The notes under the pieces were generated by a model. That model had not been told where the DNA came from and did no database searches. It saw only the letters and a list, made by a program, of their open reading frames with translations. A program made the position numbers and the translations under genes. A stretch of DNA of 64,000 bases from Paenibacillus sp. Soil787 (GTDB taxonomy: Bacteria; Bacillota; Bacilli; Paenibacillales; NBRC-103111), in NCBI RefSeq assembly GCF_001429545.1, contig NZ_LMSP01000047.1:109091-173090 (forward strand). The letters are read 5' to 3'. Shown here piece after piece: positions 63,022-64,000 of this stretch (positions are counted from its first letter, which is position 1; every line of letters starts with the position of its first letter).

Positions 63022-63348
63022 TTATCTTTTGTCGACTAAGCTCATACCCGCGTTATAAATTTGATTATTACTCTTAAGTATATAGGATTTATTTGTTTCA
63101 TGGTAGTCGATTTTCATGTTTTCTTCAAAAAAGATTTCATCCTTGGCTTTATAAATGAGCTTGAATGTCTCGGTTTCAGCGGTAAGATCGTCGGCATTGG
63201 CTTGGGAGACCAGCCAAAGAGTAGGCACTCCGTTCACGGAGCATCCGCAGTCTTCTGTATCAAATACTAGCTTTAAAATAGGTTCATTCTGGTCAGAAAT
63301 AAATGGTTTCAATCTATGAATAGCTGTATCTGTAAACGTGATTTTCAT
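63022..63348 (-). CDS. HesB-like iron-sulfur cluster biosynthesis family protein (YqkB-like)
   Basis: Small protein of 108 residues. The fold is HesB/IscA-like (MKITFTDTAIHRLKPFI, DTEDCGCSVNGVPTLWLV). Only the central CGC is present and the C-terminal Cys pair of classical A-type carriers is missing, as in YqkB/YneR relatives. Cluster binding is therefore uncertain. AAGGAG precedes the ATG at 63348; the longer upstream frame lacks a start site. Divergent from the carboxypeptidase gene. Confidence 0.85.
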   Translation of the reverse strand: MKITFTDTAIHRLKPFISDQNEPILKLVFDTEDCGCSVNGVPTLWLVSQANADDLTAETETFKLIYKAKDEIFFEENMKIDYHETNKSYILKSNNQIYNAGMSLVDKR

Positions 63349-63491
63349 AAGAGTCATCTCCTTCGAATGTTTGGCGCAACTATGCTTATTGCATAAGCCT
63401 GTCATTATTCTATCATACCCCAACATAAATTTGATTCTGAGTAGGCGACGAAGTATGATAAAATAAGAAACTTTTGGGAGGAGATTAGAGC

Positions 63492-64000
63492 ATGAGTGTG
63501 CAAGCTGTCCCAGCAAAGCTGGAATCTTTCAAGGCCTATGTCCGCAAAATGAAGCAATATGAGGAGGCCATCGCCTTAATCTATTGGGATATGCGTACTG
63601 GCGCTCCAAAAAAAGGAATAGAAACCCGTTCTGAAGTCGTCGGTGAGCTGTCCACTGAAGTTTTTCGTATGTCTACATCCGATGAGATGGGAAGTTATTT
63701 GGACTTTTTCATGCAGCCTTCCGAACTGGAGAAGCTAGATGCCATTTCCAAAAAAATGGTCGTAGAATGCAAAAAAGAATATGATCGCAGTAAAAAAATA
63801 CCGGCCGAGAAATATCAGGCCTATGTCGTCCTAACATCGCAAGCGGAATCCGCATGGGAAGATGCGAAGCATAATTCCGATTGGGCTTCGTTCCAACCCT
63901 ATTTGGAGAAAATCGTAGCTGTTACTCAAGAATTTATCGAGCTGTGGGGCTACGAAGGCAATAAATACAACACCTTGCTGGATATGTATGAACCGGGAAT
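63492..64000 (+). CDS. M32-family metallocarboxypeptidase, partial
   Basis: The first 169 codons of a thermostable carboxypeptidase 1-type enzyme. MSVQAVPAKLESFKAYVRKM is followed by YEEAIALIYWDMRTGAPKKG, the family's YWD signature, and long helices thereafter. GGGAGG precedes the ATG. The gene runs off the right edge, so the HEXXH zinc site, expected near residue 260 or later, is not in the window. Confidence 0.9.
   Translation, partial: MSVQAVPAKLESFKAYVRKMKQYEEAIALIYWDMRTGAPKKGIETRSEVVGELSTEVFRMSTSDEMGSYLDFFMQPSELEKLDAISKKMVVECKKEYDRSKKIPAEKYQAYVVLTSQAESAWEDAKHNSDWASFQPYLEKIVAVTQEFIELWGYEGNKYNTLLDMYEPG

Overview
The window reads as chromosome of a Gram-positive, low-to-mid GC, endospore-forming Bacillales bacterium, most probably Paenibacillus or a close relative. 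The evidence is strong AGGAGG-type ribosome sites with many GTG/TTG starts, U-tailed hairpin terminators, two secreted proteins that begin with the copper-amine-oxidase-like N-terminal domain common in Paenibacillus, SLH surface domains, a GerMN lipoprotein, Gram-positive ParE/ParC, a DynA-type double dynamin and a glgBCDA operon. The genus is inferred from gene content only. No rRNA or tRNA was seen.

Layout. 0.4-4.7 kb: a WYL regulator, a LysR regulator and divergent leuCD. 4.7-6.7 kb: a gene-poor stretch of structured repeats and a candidate small RNA. 6.7-11.5 kb: an envelope cluster (amidase, GerMN lipoprotein, SLH protein). 11.7-16.5 kb: nth, a small unknown gene and dynA. 16.8-20.5 kb: a heterodimeric ABC exporter. 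20.5-21.4 kb: non-coding inverted repeats. 21.4-28.6 kb: SGNH hydrolase, an ABC-2 transporter pair, parE and parC, then a small convergent gene and about 1 kb of hairpin arrays. 29.8-33.0 kb: MarR regulator, RluA-type pseudouridine synthase, methyltransferase and secreted PPIase. 33.2-38.9 kb: glgB-glgC-glgD-glgA for glycogen synthesis, followed by cardiolipin synthase.

40.74-49.0 kb is an 8.25-kb integrative element. It carries a large serine integrase at its left end and a small serine resolvase near its right end. Both ends share ATTTGCTCCA, and joining the flanks restores a VOC/glyoxalase-family gene, so the insertion site is the 3' part of that gene. Cargo is an HNH-like nuclease, a ribbon-helix-helix-like protein and several unrecognised small proteins around a 1.3-kb core with little coding sequence. 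No capsid, terminase or tail genes are present.

49.6-55.6 kb: DinB protein, three broken genes (hxlR and alcohol dehydrogenase remnants joined head to head, and a tetR lacking its HTH), class I aldolase, an FGE-sulfatase-domain protein and a DUF255 thioredoxin-domain protein. 55.7-64.0 kb: small zinc-binding proteins, a GH18 hydrolase, DUF309, a two-component system, a lipoprotein, beta-carbonic anhydrase, a HesB-like protein and the start of an M32 carboxypeptidase.

The most unusual signal is an intergenic element seen six times: four short inverted repeats separated by nearly constant gaps of about 34, 44 and 34 bases, while the stem sequence itself changes from locus to locus. Two further dispersed structured repeats were found: a ~100-bp double stem-loop, and a ~45-bp hairpin just upstream of ribosome sites.
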